A stretch of 64,000 nt of DNA from Halomicroarcula saliterrae. GTDB taxonomy: Archaea > Halobacteriota > Halobacteria > Halobacteriales > Haloarculaceae. Shown here in pieces: positions 53,209-61,410 of this stretch (position 1 is its first letter; the number at the start of each line of letters is the position of its first letter). The DNA lies in NCBI RefSeq assembly GCF_031624395.1, contig NZ_JAMQON010000003.1:124001-188000 (forward strand), given 5' to 3'. The notes beneath the pieces are model-generated. The model did not search any database and was not told where the DNA came from. It saw only the letters and a list, made by a program, of their open reading frames with translations. The position numbers and the translations under genes are program-made.

Positions 53209-53829
53209 ATGGACGAAAAGACCGAACAGCTGCGGGAGATCTTCATCGACGTCTCCGGCGAGGAGTCGGTGACGGAGTCACAGGCCGAGGGCCCCGGCTC
53301 GCTGACCGACACCGACGAGGAGCGCGTCGATGAACGCCTCCGAGCGGTCGTCTCGCGCATGCGCGAGCGCTACGAGTTCCGGACGGCGCTCTCCGACGCG
53401 GCACTGGTGACGCTGGTCCGGGGGTTCTACGCGGGTCGGGGGGACGACGAGCTCGCCGCGGAGCTCGGGGTCGACGAGTCGGCTATCGTCGAGGCACGAC
53501 TCGACCTGCATCTCCTGCGGGAGTCCGACGACGACGCCGACTTCGACGCGGCCGCGTTCCGCCGCCGGGTGGTCGGCGAGGACCCCGCCGACGAGGAGCT
53601 GGCCGCGGCGTTCGACGTCGACGCCGGGACGGCGGCCCGCTACCGCCGCGTGGTCGCGGCCGAGGCCGAGGCCCGGCAGGTGAGCTACCGCTTCACCAGC
53701 GAGTTCGAGGACGCGCTGGCCGAGGCCGGGCTCTCGACCCGGATGACCGCTGCCGTTCGGGAAACTGGGCTGGACGAGGCCACCGAAGACATCGACTCGC
53801 TGGACTCGGACGCCGACGTCTCGATGTGA
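53209..53829 (+). CDS. Conditioned-medium-induced protein 4-like
   Basis: A 206-residue acidic protein starting MDEKTEQLREIFIDVSGEES, which I associate with the haloarchaeal CMI4 family (conditioned medium induced). It contains two or three predicted helical HTH-like stretches (RGFYAGRGDDELAAELGVDES, and DPADEELAAAFDVDAGTAARY). No enzyme motif is visible. A DNA-binding or sigma-like role is suggested only by that pattern. The ATG at 53209 follows an AGATATATACC stretch, a good TATA region (53174-53184). Confidence 0.7.
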   Translation: MDEKTEQLREIFIDVSGEESVTESQAEGPGSLTDTDEERVDERLRAVVSRMRERYEFRTALSDAALVTLVRGFYAGRGDDELAAELGVDESAIVEARLDLHLLRESDDDADFDAAAFRRRVVGEDPADEELAAAFDVDAGTAARYRRVVAAEAEARQVSYRFTSEFEDALAEAGLSTRMTAAVRETGLDEATEDIDSLDSDADVSM

Positions 53830-53888
53830 GCGGCCGGCGGCGTCGGTCCGGCGAACGTTTTTGACCCATCGCGGGACCAGCCCGGCAC

Positions 53889-54548
53889 ATGGCCGACCAC
53901 ACCTTCCGCGAGCTCGAAACCGCGGCGTACTGTCCGCGAAAGCTCTACTACCGCCGCCGGGACGGCCCGCCGGACGTGCCCGAGGAAATCGCACAGATTC
54001 GACGGCTCGCCCGCGACTACGAGCGGTTGCTGGCCGACGACGCGGCGCTGCTGTCGGCCCCTATCGAGCCCGACCCGACGACCGTCAGAGAGCGGTTGCG
54101 GGCGGCCAGCGACCGCATCGAGGCGTGGGACGCGGTGGTCGACCCGGTCGACACCGACGTGTATCTCGCGGGCAAGGACGCCCGCGGTATCGCTCACAAG
54201 CTCGTCGGGACCGACGCGGGCGCCGTCCCCTCGCTGGTGTTCGCCGGTCGTCCACCGGAGACGGGCGTCTGGGAGCCCCAGACCGTGCGGCTGGTCGCGG
54301 CCGCCAAGGCGCTGTCATGGGAGCGCGAACGGTCGGTCGAGCGAGTGTTCGCGGAGTACCCGGGCTACGGCGTCGTCCGCGAGGTCGAGGTGACGGCGCG
54401 ACGGGCGGGCCTCTACCGCCGGGCGCTGCGCACGGCCGAGAGCATCGACGGCCCGCCGGGCCGGGTCGACAACGACGCGAAGTGTGACCCCTGTGAGTAT
54501 CGCGACCAGTGTGGCGTCAGAACGCGGTCGCTGCGGTCGTTACTCTAG
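53889..54548 (+). CDS. Solo Cas4/RecB-like protein with apparently degenerate nuclease core
   Basis: A 219-residue protein with the Cas4 cysteine plan: one Cys near the start in ETAAYCPRKLYYRRR and three near the end in AKCDPCEYRDQCG (C-x2-C-x5-C), enough for a [4Fe-4S] cluster. In Cas4 the nuclease residues lie between them. Here the corresponding GKDARGIAHKLV and PSLVFAGRPPETGVWEPQTVR region lacks the expected D and E-x-K, so nuclease activity is doubtful. There are no cas1, cas2 or repeats nearby. It overlaps the sua5 stop at CTAG. It may be a DNA-repair or scaffold protein. Confidence 0.7.
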   Translation: MADHTFRELETAAYCPRKLYYRRRDGPPDVPEEIAQIRRLARDYERLLADDAALLSAPIEPDPTTVRERLRAASDRIEAWDAVVDPVDTDVYLAGKDARGIAHKLVGTDAGAVPSLVFAGRPPETGVWEPQTVRLVAAAKALSWERERSVERVFAEYPGYGVVREVEVTARRAGLYRRALRTAESIDGPPGRVDNDAKCDPCEYRDQCGVRTRSLRSLL

Positions 54549-55159
54549 TTCGCTTCGAGCCAGCGTTCGACGGCGTCGGCGTTTGCGCCGCGGCGGTGGA
54601 CGGTGCCCGCCGCGACGTCCACCACGGTCGAGCCCGTCCCGCCGGTCTCGCCGCCGTCGAGTACCACGGCCGCCGCCTCGGTGATGGCGTCCAGTTCGTC
54701 TACGGTCGTGGCGCTCGGGTTCCCCGAGACGTTCGCGCTCGTCGCCGTCAGCGGCGCGACCGCTTCCAGCAGGGCCAGCGCCACGAGATGGTCCGGAACG
54801 CGGACGCCGACGCGGGGTGCGCCGTCGGTGAGTGCGTCGGGGACCGACTCGCGACGCTCGGCGACGACCGTCACGGGCCCCGGGAGGAACTCGCGCATGA
54901 ACGCCTCCTCGCGGTCGGTCGGGTCGACGTAGTCGAGTGCGCTGTCCACGTCCGGCACCGCGAGCGAGACGGGCTTGTCACGGGAGCGCCCCTTGGCCTC
55001 GAACAGCCGCTCGATGGCGTCAGGGTCGGTGGCGTCGGCAGCCAGCCCGTACACCGTCTCGGTCGGGTAGACCACGAGCGCACCCTCGCGTATGGCTGTG
55101 GCCGCGTCGTCGATGTCCTCCGCCGCGTCGAACGCGCCCGGGTCGATATCGTCGCTCAC
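54545..55159 (-). CDS. Threonylcarbamoyl-AMP synthase (Sua5/YrdC)
   Basis: A 204-residue single-domain YrdC/Sua5 protein that makes threonylcarbamoyl-AMP for tRNA t6A. Motifs are LVVYPTETVYGLAADATDP, AKGRSRDKPVSLAVPDV, PGPVTVVAE, and PLTATSANVSGNPSATT. The GTG start at 55159 overlaps the redoxin stop by four bases, so it follows that gene in one transcript. The extra domain of long Sua5 proteins is absent. Confidence 0.92.
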   Translation of the reverse strand: MSDDIDPGAFDAAEDIDDAATAIREGALVVYPTETVYGLAADATDPDAIERLFEAKGRSRDKPVSLAVPDVDSALDYVDPTDREEAFMREFLPGPVTVVAERRESVPDALTDGAPRVGVRVPDHLVALALLEAVAPLTATSANVSGNPSATTVDELDAITEAAAVVLDGGETGGTGSTVVDVAAGTVHRRGANADAVERWLEAN

Positions 55160-55671
55160 AGCTGTGCTTCGACGTCGTCGTAGTCGGGGAAGGCGGGCCA
55201 CTCCTCGCCGACCCACGCGTACTCGATAGTGCGGTCCGAGTCGAGGACGAAGACGGCGGGGCGTGGCTCGGCGACGCCGGCCATCCCGTCGAGGGCCATG
55301 TCGATGCCGTAGGCCTCGGCGATGCCGTTTGCCGGGTCCGAGAACAGACGGGCCTCGCCCGCGACGCCGCGCTCGTCGAGGAGGTCCTTGTGGGCGTACG
55401 GCGTCGAGATAGAGCACCCGACCACGGTCGCGTCCTCGTGCCAGCCCCGGTCGCGGACCTCGTTCCAGAGGTACGTCGCCGGGAACGCCCCGTCCATGGC
55501 GTGGAACACGAGGACCACGGGGTCGTCGCTCTCGGCACAGACCGCCGACAGCGAGGTGTCCTCCCAGTACTCGTCGTTCACCAGCGGTCGTGTGAAGTCG
55601 GGGGCCTGGTCGCCCGCCTCGGGGTGGTCTGCCGGACCGAGTTCCACCACGTCGAAGCCGAGCTCGACCAT
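55156..55671 (-). CDS. Redoxin (peroxiredoxin-fold) protein without usual peroxidatic Cys
   Basis: A 171-residue thioredoxin-fold protein of AhpC/TSA shape. The start GDQAPDFTRPLVNDE and the later FVLDSDRTIEYAWVG are typical. Where peroxiredoxins have a T-x2-C motif, this one reads LVFHAMDGAFPATYLW, with no Cys. The two remaining Cys (SAVCAES and VVGCSIS) are not at the catalytic place. A non-peroxidase role is therefore likely. It is the second gene of a glutaredoxin-redoxin-sua5 unit, with one-base and four-base overlaps. Confidence 0.78.
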   Translation of the reverse strand: MVELGFDVVELGPADHPEAGDQAPDFTRPLVNDEYWEDTSLSAVCAESDDPVVLVFHAMDGAFPATYLWNEVRDRGWHEDATVVGCSISTPYAHKDLLDERGVAGEARLFSDPANGIAEAYGIDMALDGMAGVAEPRPAVFVLDSDRTIEYAWVGEEWPAFPDYDDVEAQL

Positions 55672-55952
55672 CAGGCGGCCCCCGGTTCGGTGTTCGCGCC
55701 CTCGCTTCCGTACGTCCGCTCCAGATACGCGACGATGTTCGCGCTCTCGCTCATCGTGACGCCGGTGCCCTCGTCGACGATAGCGGGGACGGTCCGCTTG
55801 CCGGTGAGTCGCTTGACCACGTCGCGCTCTGAGTGCATCGGTTCGACGAACCGCGAGCGGTAGTCCAGGCCCAGTTCCTCGAGTACCCGGACGACCCGCT
55901 CACAGAACGGACAGGCCTGCAGGCGGTAGAGTGTAATCGATGGCTCGCTCAT
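55671..55952 (-). CDS. Glutaredoxin-like protein
   Basis: A 93-residue thioredoxin-fold protein with the redox motif QACPFCERVVRVLEELGL and the cis-Pro region KRTVPAIVDEGTGVTMSESANI. It resembles glutaredoxin and the N-terminal domain of glutathione transferases. Halobacteria use gamma-glutamylcysteine rather than glutathione, so its partner is probably that thiol or a protein. It is the first gene of the unit with redoxin and sua5. Confidence 0.88.
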   Translation of the reverse strand: MSEPSITLYRLQACPFCERVVRVLEELGLDYRSRFVEPMHSERDVVKRLTGKRTVPAIVDEGTGVTMSESANIVAYLERTYGSEGANTEPGAA

Positions 55953-56043
55953 ACGGCTACGCTATGGCGGAGACGCCCCTAAGCGCTTCGCCGTCCGAAC
56001 CATGACAAGGCTTAATCCCCGGCGATGACAACTCCGACCGTTG

Positions 56044-57414
56044 ATGGCCCTACCCATCGCGTTCGAGTCGTCCCTGGCCTTGCAGACGTTCGATATCGTC
56101 GGCATCGCCGTCCCGGAGAGTGCCGTCCTCGGCGGCGGCATCGTCACAATAATTCTGCTCATCGTCCTCTCGGCGTTCTTTTCGTCCTCGGAAATCGCGA
56201 TGTTCTCGCTCCCGGCCCACCGGACGGAGGCGCTGGTCGAGGACGGCGTGCCGGGCGCCAAGACGCTCAAAGCGCTCAAGGCCGACCCCCACCGGCTGCT
56301 CGTGACCATCCTCGTCGGCAACAACCTCGTCAACATCGCGATGTCCTCCATCGCGACCGGGTTGCTGGGCTTTTACCTCTCGCGGGGCCAGGCCGTGCTG
56401 GCGGCGACGTTCGGCATCACCGCCATCGTCCTGCTCTTTGGCGAGAGCGCCCCCAAGAGCTACGCCGTCGAGAACACGGAGTCGTGGGCGCTGCGGATAT
56501 CGAAGCCGCTGAAGTTCGCCGAGAAGGTCCTGCTCCCGCTCATCCTCTTTTTCGACTACCTGACCCGTATCGTCAACAGGATAACCGGCGGTCGCTCGGC
56601 CATCGAGACCTCCTACGTCACCCGCGAGGAGATTCAGGACATCATCGAGACGGGCGAGCGCGAGGGCGTTCTGGACGAGGAGGAACGCGAGATGCTCCAG
56701 CGCACGCTCCGGTTCAACGACACCATCGCCAAGGAGGTGATGACCCCCCGCCTCGATATGACCGCCGTCGCGAAGGACGCCCCAGTGCGCGAGGCGCTCG
56801 AAACGGCCATCCAGAGCGGCCACGCGCGCCTGCCCGTCTACGAGGGGAGCCTCGACAACGTCATCGGCGTCGTCCACATCCGCGACCTCGTCCGGGACCT
56901 GGACTACGGCGAGAAGTTCTCCGATGAGATCGTCCTGGCGGATCTCATCGAGCCGACGCTGCACGTCCCCGAGTCCAAGAACGTCGACGACCTGCTGACC
57001 GAGATGCGCGCCGAACGGCTCCACATGGTCATCGTCATCGACGAGTTCGGCACCACCGAAGGGCTCGTGACGATGGAGGACCTCACCGAGGAGATCGTCG
57101 GCGAGATTCTCGAAGGCGAGGAGGAAGAGCCGATCGAGTACATCGGCGACGATACGGTCACCGTCAAAGGCGAGGTCAACATCGAGGAAGTCAACGAGGC
57201 GCTCGGCCTCGAACTGCCCGAGGGCGAGGAGTTCGAGACCATCGCCGGCTTCATCTTCAACCGCGCGGGCCGACTTGTCGAGGAGGGCGAGACCATCACC
57301 TACGAGGGCGTCGAAATCCGCATCGAACAGGTCGAGAACACCCGCATCATGAAGGCCCGAATCGTCAAACTCGACGTCGAGGAAGACGAGGCCGAGGAAG
57401 CGCAGGTCGAATGA
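56044..57414 (+). CDS. CNNM/CorC-type membrane protein (DUF21-CBS-CorC)
   Basis: A 456-residue protein: N-terminal DUF21/CNNM transmembrane domain of three or four helices (ILLIVLSAFFSSSEIAMFSL, then ILVGNNLVNIAMSSI and LFGESAPKSYAVEN), a CBS pair at about 205-340 (VMTPRLDMTAVAKD, then TTEGLVTMEDLTEEIVGEI), and a C-terminal CorC/HlyC domain (VTVKGEVNIEEVNEALGLEL). Such proteins handle Mg2+ or Co2+, or regulate ion transport. The start is the ATG at 56044 or the TTG one codon earlier. Confidence 0.9.
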   Translation: MALPIAFESSLALQTFDIVGIAVPESAVLGGGIVTIILLIVLSAFFSSSEIAMFSLPAHRTEALVEDGVPGAKTLKALKADPHRLLVTILVGNNLVNIAMSSIATGLLGFYLSRGQAVLAATFGITAIVLLFGESAPKSYAVENTESWALRISKPLKFAEKVLLPLILFFDYLTRIVNRITGGRSAIETSYVTREEIQDIIETGEREGVLDEEEREMLQRTLRFNDTIAKEVMTPRLDMTAVAKDAPVREALETAIQSGHARLPVYEGSLDNVIGVVHIRDLVRDLDYGEKFSDEIVLADLIEPTLHVPESKNVDDLLTEMRAERLHMVIVIDEFGTTEGLVTMEDLTEEIVGEILEGEEEEPIEYIGDDTVTVKGEVNIEEVNEALGLELPEGEEFETIAGFIFNRAGRLVEEGETITYEGVEIRIEQVENTRIMKARIVKLDVEEDEAEEAQVE

Positions 57415-57528
57415 CACGGCCGTCTCTCGGTCGGGCAGTGCCAGTAGTTCTCGCCGCTCGATAGACAGTCGCTAGAACGTGTGACCGGCGCCGCAAGCAG
57501 GACCGGTCGGACGGAGAGCTAGCAGTGT

Positions 57529-58728
57529 TCAGGCGAGCGTATCGACGGCGAAGAAGACGCCGTACGAGAGCGCGAAGGCGAGCACGAGCGAGCCGAGCCA
57601 CGCCAGTACGGTTTTGCCCATCTTGCCGCGGCTCACTTCGCCGTCGCCGGCGGCCGCGCCGGAGCCGACGATGGCCGAGACGATGATTTCGTTGAAGGAG
57701 ACGGGGAGCCCGAAAAACACCGCGGTCTGGGCGATGATGAAACTCGGGATGAGCGCGGCGATAGAGCGCCTGGGGCCCAGCGAGGAGTAGTCCTGCGCGA
57801 TGGCCTTTATCATCCGCGGGGCGCCGGTCCAGGAGCCGATAAGCAGGCCGAGACCACCGAAGAGCAGGACGCCGGTGATTGGGACGACCGACGCCGGCCC
57901 CGAGTCGAGCAGCGGGAGCAGCGGACCCAGTGCGAGCCCGACCTGGCTCCCGCCCGCCGAGAACGCGACCAGGCCGCCGAGCACGAGCAGGAAGTGGCGC
58001 TGCCCGGCCGCGGTGTCGTTTCGCACGTCCCGGTAGAGCAGGCCGCCGCCGAGCAGCGCCGCCAGCAGCGTGACGACGGCTATCGTCGGCAGTATCGGCG
58101 TCCCGAGCGCCCGTCCGACCGCTCGCGCGACGGAGGCCTGCTCGGAGCCGGGCGCGAGCAGGACGAAGCGGACGTTCGCGAGCAGCCCGGCGACGAGCGC
58201 GCCCAGCAGCGGGACCACGACGTCTTCGGGGACGGACTCGTGACGAAGCGACCACGCCGTCGCGTAGGCGATGCCGCCGCCGACGAAGGGCACCGCGACC
58301 CACAGCGAGACGATTTCGACGTACTTCGCCGTGGCGGGCTGGCCGCCCATCGCCAGCCCGACGCCGACGACGGCGCCGGTGACGGTGAAGGCCGTCGCTA
58401 TCGGGTAGCCGGTGAAGATGCCAAACGCCACGAGCAGGGCCGCCGTCACGAGCGCGACGATAGCCGCTATCGCGGAGAGACCGCCGCCGTCGGGGAACAG
58501 TACTAACCCGCCACCGACGGTCTCGGTGACGTTCGCGCCCTGTAACACCGCGCCGGCGAGCCCGAGGATGCCGACGAAGAACCCGGCCCGCATCACCGAG
58601 ATAGCGTTGGCGCCGACCGCCGGCGCGAACGGCGTGGACCCCGAGGAACCCGCCCCGATTGCCCACGCCATGAACAGGCTCGCCGCGGACGCTACGATGA
58701 GCGTCACCAGCACACTCGTCGCTACCAT
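57529..58728 (-). CDS. PiT-family inorganic phosphate transporter
   Basis: A 399-residue membrane protein with about eleven hydrophobic segments and the two inverted PiT repeats. The first repeat is near FAPAVGANAISVMRAGFFVG (GxN-type signature) and the second near GGSQVGLALGPL and PVSFNEIIVSAIVGSGAA. It imports phosphate with protons or sodium. A sulfate/phosphate variant cannot be excluded. It is convergent with the CNNM gene. Confidence 0.88.
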   Translation of the reverse strand: MVATSVLVTLIVASAASLFMAWAIGAGSSGSTPFAPAVGANAISVMRAGFFVGILGLAGAVLQGANVTETVGGGLVLFPDGGGLSAIAAIVALVTAALLVAFGIFTGYPIATAFTVTGAVVGVGLAMGGQPATAKYVEIVSLWVAVPFVGGGIAYATAWSLRHESVPEDVVVPLLGALVAGLLANVRFVLLAPGSEQASVARAVGRALGTPILPTIAVVTLLAALLGGGLLYRDVRNDTAAGQRHFLLVLGGLVAFSAGGSQVGLALGPLLPLLDSGPASVVPITGVLLFGGLGLLIGSWTGAPRMIKAIAQDYSSLGPRRSIAALIPSFIIAQTAVFFGLPVSFNEIIVSAIVGSGAAAGDGEVSRGKMGKTVLAWLGSLVLAFALSYGVFFAVDTLA

Positions 58729-58853
58729 CTACACCGGCGTTTGCCCTTGCCACCAATGAGCCTACCGTTCGCCGCGTCGGCCATCTCCAGTCGAAGCGGA
58801 GGGGTATGCGGCTGTATGCCACGGAGCGGTCGGTGACCGGTGACAGCTCTGGC

Positions 58854-58865
58854 CCAACATGTTGG
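58854..58865. promoter_or_regulatory. Perfect palindrome CCAACATGTTGG
   Basis: A perfect 12-base palindrome about 40 bases upstream of the ATG of the membrane protein at 58903. It lies near the region where a promoter would sit (though no clear TATA is visible), so it might be a dimeric regulator's operator. The divergent PiT gene starts at 58728. Confidence 0.35.
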
Positions 58866-58902
58866 TCAAACGCTGAACCCGTCGGCGGGGTTTCACTGCG
58901 GT

Positions 58903-59361
58903 ATGCGACGCACCGACGACCCGCCGGCGAGAGAGACGACGGACCGCCCCACTGTGACACGTGCCGTGGCTGTGACGGCCGCGCTTTCGACGCTGCTTGG
59001 CCTCGCCCACCACGTCGACCACGTCGTCAGGGGGAACCACGTGGGCTGGCCCGTGACGGGGCAAGTGAACCCATTTACCTACAGCCTCGCAATCTACCCG
59101 TTCGTCGCCGTCGGGCTCTATCTGACGGTGACCGGGCGCGTCGGCAACCGGTACTGGGCCGGCTTTTTCGCCTGCAGCGCGGCCATGCTCGCGTACTTCC
59201 ACGTGAGCCCGTGGGCCATCGAGCCGCCGGGCGACGTGATACTGCCCTACGCCGACCCGACCGCGGGCTATCTCGCCTTCGCCGTTCTGCTCGCTCTCAT
59301 CGCGTCGGTCACGCTCGGCTCGCTGTTCGCGGCAGTGGCGTGGTCCCGGGAGACGGCATGA
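58903..59361 (+). CDS. Hypothetical four-helix membrane protein
   Basis: A 152-residue membrane protein with four hydrophobic segments (VAVTAALSTLLGLAHHVDH, LAIYPFVAVGLYLTVTG, GFFACSAAMLAYF and YLAFAVLLALIASVTLG). A His-rich spot, LAHHVDHVVRGNHVG, follows the first segment and could bind metal. No family is recognised. The start MRRTDDPP is preferred over a longer frame that includes the palindromic promoter region. Confidence 0.65.
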   Translation: MRRTDDPPARETTDRPTVTRAVAVTAALSTLLGLAHHVDHVVRGNHVGWPVTGQVNPFTYSLAIYPFVAVGLYLTVTGRVGNRYWAGFFACSAAMLAYFHVSPWAIEPPGDVILPYADPTAGYLAFAVLLALIASVTLGSLFAAVAWSRETA

Positions 59362-59478
59362 CCGATGCCCGAGCGCGGCGGCCGGCCGGGTGCGGGCGAC
59401 GAGCGGCCGGACGTTTATTCCGGACCGGAGCCAACGGACAGCAGAGATGGTCCCACGACGAGGTCCGGAGGGAGCGCC

Positions 59479-60117
59479 GTGATACGGGCGCGCTTCCGGC
59501 TTGCGCTCCGGGAAGGGCTGTGGGTCACAGCGGTGTCCACGAGGTTCCCGGACGCGACGCTCCGGTTGCTCACGGGCGTCCCGATGGGGGACCGAGCGCT
59601 GGAACTGGGGGAGGTTCGGGCCGACGACCCCGACCCCGTCGTCGAGGCCATCCGAACCCATCCCGACATCACCGACTACGAGGCGCTCTGGACCGGCGAC
59701 GGGCGGGCCCTCGCGCAGTACGAGGCCGTCGAGCAGGGGCTCTACGAGTTTCTCTGGGCGTCCTCGTTGCCGCCGGAGTTCCCCATCCTCGTCGAGAACG
59801 GCGTCATGGAGTTCGACCTGACGGCGACCCGGGACCAGTTCGAGGCGTTCGGGGCGTCACTCGACGCGGGCGACCACGACTACGAGCTGCTGTCGGTCGT
59901 CCACGCGGCGGACGGCGGCGGCCCGCTCACGGAGCGCCAGCGCGAGTGTGTCACCGCGGCGCTCCGGCTGGGCTACTTCGAGGTCCCGCGGCGGTGTACC
60001 CTCGCCGAGGTCGCCGACGAACTGGACGTCGACAAATCGACCGCCAGCGAGACCATCCGTCGGGGCACGGCCCGCGTGATGGGACAGTTCCTGCTGGGCG
60101 ACGACCGACGGGAGTGA
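59479..60117 (+). CDS. Bat-type HTH transcriptional regulator
   Basis: A 212-residue regulator with a C-terminal HTH_10 domain: LTERQRECVTAALRLGYFEV, then EVADELDVDKSTASETIRRG. The N-terminal about 130 residues are a bacterioopsin-activator-type sensing region. The GTG at 59479 (VIRARFRLALREG) is preferred since a TATA-like GTTTATT at 59413-59419 lies upstream of it; an ATG at 59365 would place the promoter inside the gene. Targets are unknown. The 67-residue membrane gene at 60170 lies 52 bases downstream. Confidence 0.8.
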   Translation: MIRARFRLALREGLWVTAVSTRFPDATLRLLTGVPMGDRALELGEVRADDPDPVVEAIRTHPDITDYEALWTGDGRALAQYEAVEQGLYEFLWASSLPPEFPILVENGVMEFDLTATRDQFEAFGASLDAGDHDYELLSVVHAADGGGPLTERQRECVTAALRLGYFEVPRRCTLAEVADELDVDKSTASETIRRGTARVMGQFLLGDDRRE

Positions 60118-60169
60118 GACGCGGGCACGACGTGGAGTCGGCGGTCGCGCGACCGGACGGTGGTGTGTC

Positions 60170-60373
60170 GTGAGCCGACTGTGGCGGCGCTCGACCCACC
60201 GGCTGGCCCATCTGGTGCTGGCGGTCGCGCTCGGCGCGTTCGTCTACTCGCCGCTGCGGACGGACCCGACAGCTGTGCTCGCCGTGCAGGTCGGCCTGTT
60301 CCCGCTGCTGGCGCTCTCCGGACTGTTGCTGTGGAAAGGGGCGGCGCTACGACGCCGATTCCGCGGCCGGTGA
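60170..60373 (+). CDS. Small two-helix membrane protein
   Basis: A 67-residue protein starting with GTG, reading MSRLWRRSTHRLAHLVLAVA. It has two hydrophobic segments (about 12-27 and 36-55) and an Arg-rich C-terminus (LRRRFRGR). No family is recognised. Its position downstream of the HTH gene suggests co-transcription. It may be a regulated partner or an unrelated small membrane protein. Confidence 0.5.
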   Translation: MSRLWRRSTHRLAHLVLAVALGAFVYSPLRTDPTAVLAVQVGLFPLLALSGLLLWKGAALRRRFRGR

Positions 60374-60448
60374 GGTCGGCGGCCTATCGCCGCCCGCCCG
60401 GGAGCGTCCGTAGAACGGCGAGACGAGTGCAGCGACGGGCCGGCCGTC

Positions 60449-61159
60449 TCAGTTGGTCTTCGGGTCCCGTTCCTCGCCGGGTTCGACGGCGTCGACGCCC
60501 TCGGCGGCCTCGACCGCCTCGGTCGTCTTCTCGGTGTCGACGTGCCAGCGGTCGACGTCGGAGTCGTAGTCGGCCAACTGGTTCGAGACGCGCAGCTTCA
60601 GGTCGTCGTCGTTGACGTTGACCTCGAAGACGTACTCCGGGTCGTCCTCGTCGCCGATGCGCCGGAGGTTCGCACTGACCAGCGGGTTGTCGAAGTAGTA
60701 CGGGGCGATCTGGGTCATCACGTTGCGGTAGACGGTGTCCTCGACCTTTCGCAGCGCCTTCCGACCGGCCGAGTCGGCCGCGCGGGCGACGTAGTCGACC
60801 GACTCGCCCCACTTGTCGATGGCCTCGTCGGGCTCGTCGAGGTTCTCGTAGGACTCGGTCAGTTTCTCGCCGGCCTTCTGGAGGTCCTCGTCGGGTTCCT
60901 TGCCGGCCTGCTCGCCCTTCCCCTCGTCGATGCTGGCCTGTTCGGCCGTCTTCTCGTTGACGTCCTCGTCGAGCCGTTCGTGGGTCTTCGGTCGCCACTC
61001 GTCGAACTCCTCGAGAGCGTCGTCGTCGATGTCGGTCGCGACTTCGTCGTCACCGAGGAGCTCTTTCAGTGCCTGCGTGATGCGCTCGCCGTGTTCGACC
61101 ACGTCGACCCAGCCGCCGTGTGTCTTGAATCCAGAGACGCTCTCTTCGATATCTGCCAT
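60449..61159 (-). CDS. DUF5828-family-like acidic protein
   Basis: A 236-residue, very acidic, largely helical protein starting MADIEESVSGFKTHGGWVDV, which I link to the haloarchaeal DUF5828 family. A long charged region (about 45-115) looks like coiled coil. A beta-rich end with YFDNPLVSANLRRIGDEDDP and VNDDDLKLRVSNQLADYD follows. Function is unknown and there is no signal peptide. Confidence 0.6.
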   Translation of the reverse strand: MADIEESVSGFKTHGGWVDVVEHGERITQALKELLGDDEVATDIDDDALEEFDEWRPKTHERLDEDVNEKTAEQASIDEGKGEQAGKEPDEDLQKAGEKLTESYENLDEPDEAIDKWGESVDYVARAADSAGRKALRKVEDTVYRNVMTQIAPYYFDNPLVSANLRRIGDEDDPEYVFEVNVNDDDLKLRVSNQLADYDSDVDRWHVDTEKTTEAVEAAEGVDAVEPGEERDPKTN

Positions 61160-61410
61160 TGTAGAAGGTGCGAACGGTGTAGTACCGTGTGTCTTTCTGT
61201 TACCGCTCGCAGTGGTTAAACGTTTCCGCCGGGCGTGTTCGGGGACTGCGTCTCAGATGGTGTCCGGGAACTGCGCTGGTGATTTCCCGATGTCGACCGG
61301 GCGCGACAGCGGGCGCGGACCCGCGTCGACTGGGCGCTGTGGCCACCGGCAGGTCGGGGAGCCGGCGGCAGTTTGTTCCCCTTATCAGTGTCGCGCACCT
61401 ACGTTCGACG

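Noticed and set aside
53889-54548. CRISPR-Cas locus around the Cas4-like gene
   Set aside because: No repeat array, cas1, cas2 or other cas genes are present in the neighbouring bases.
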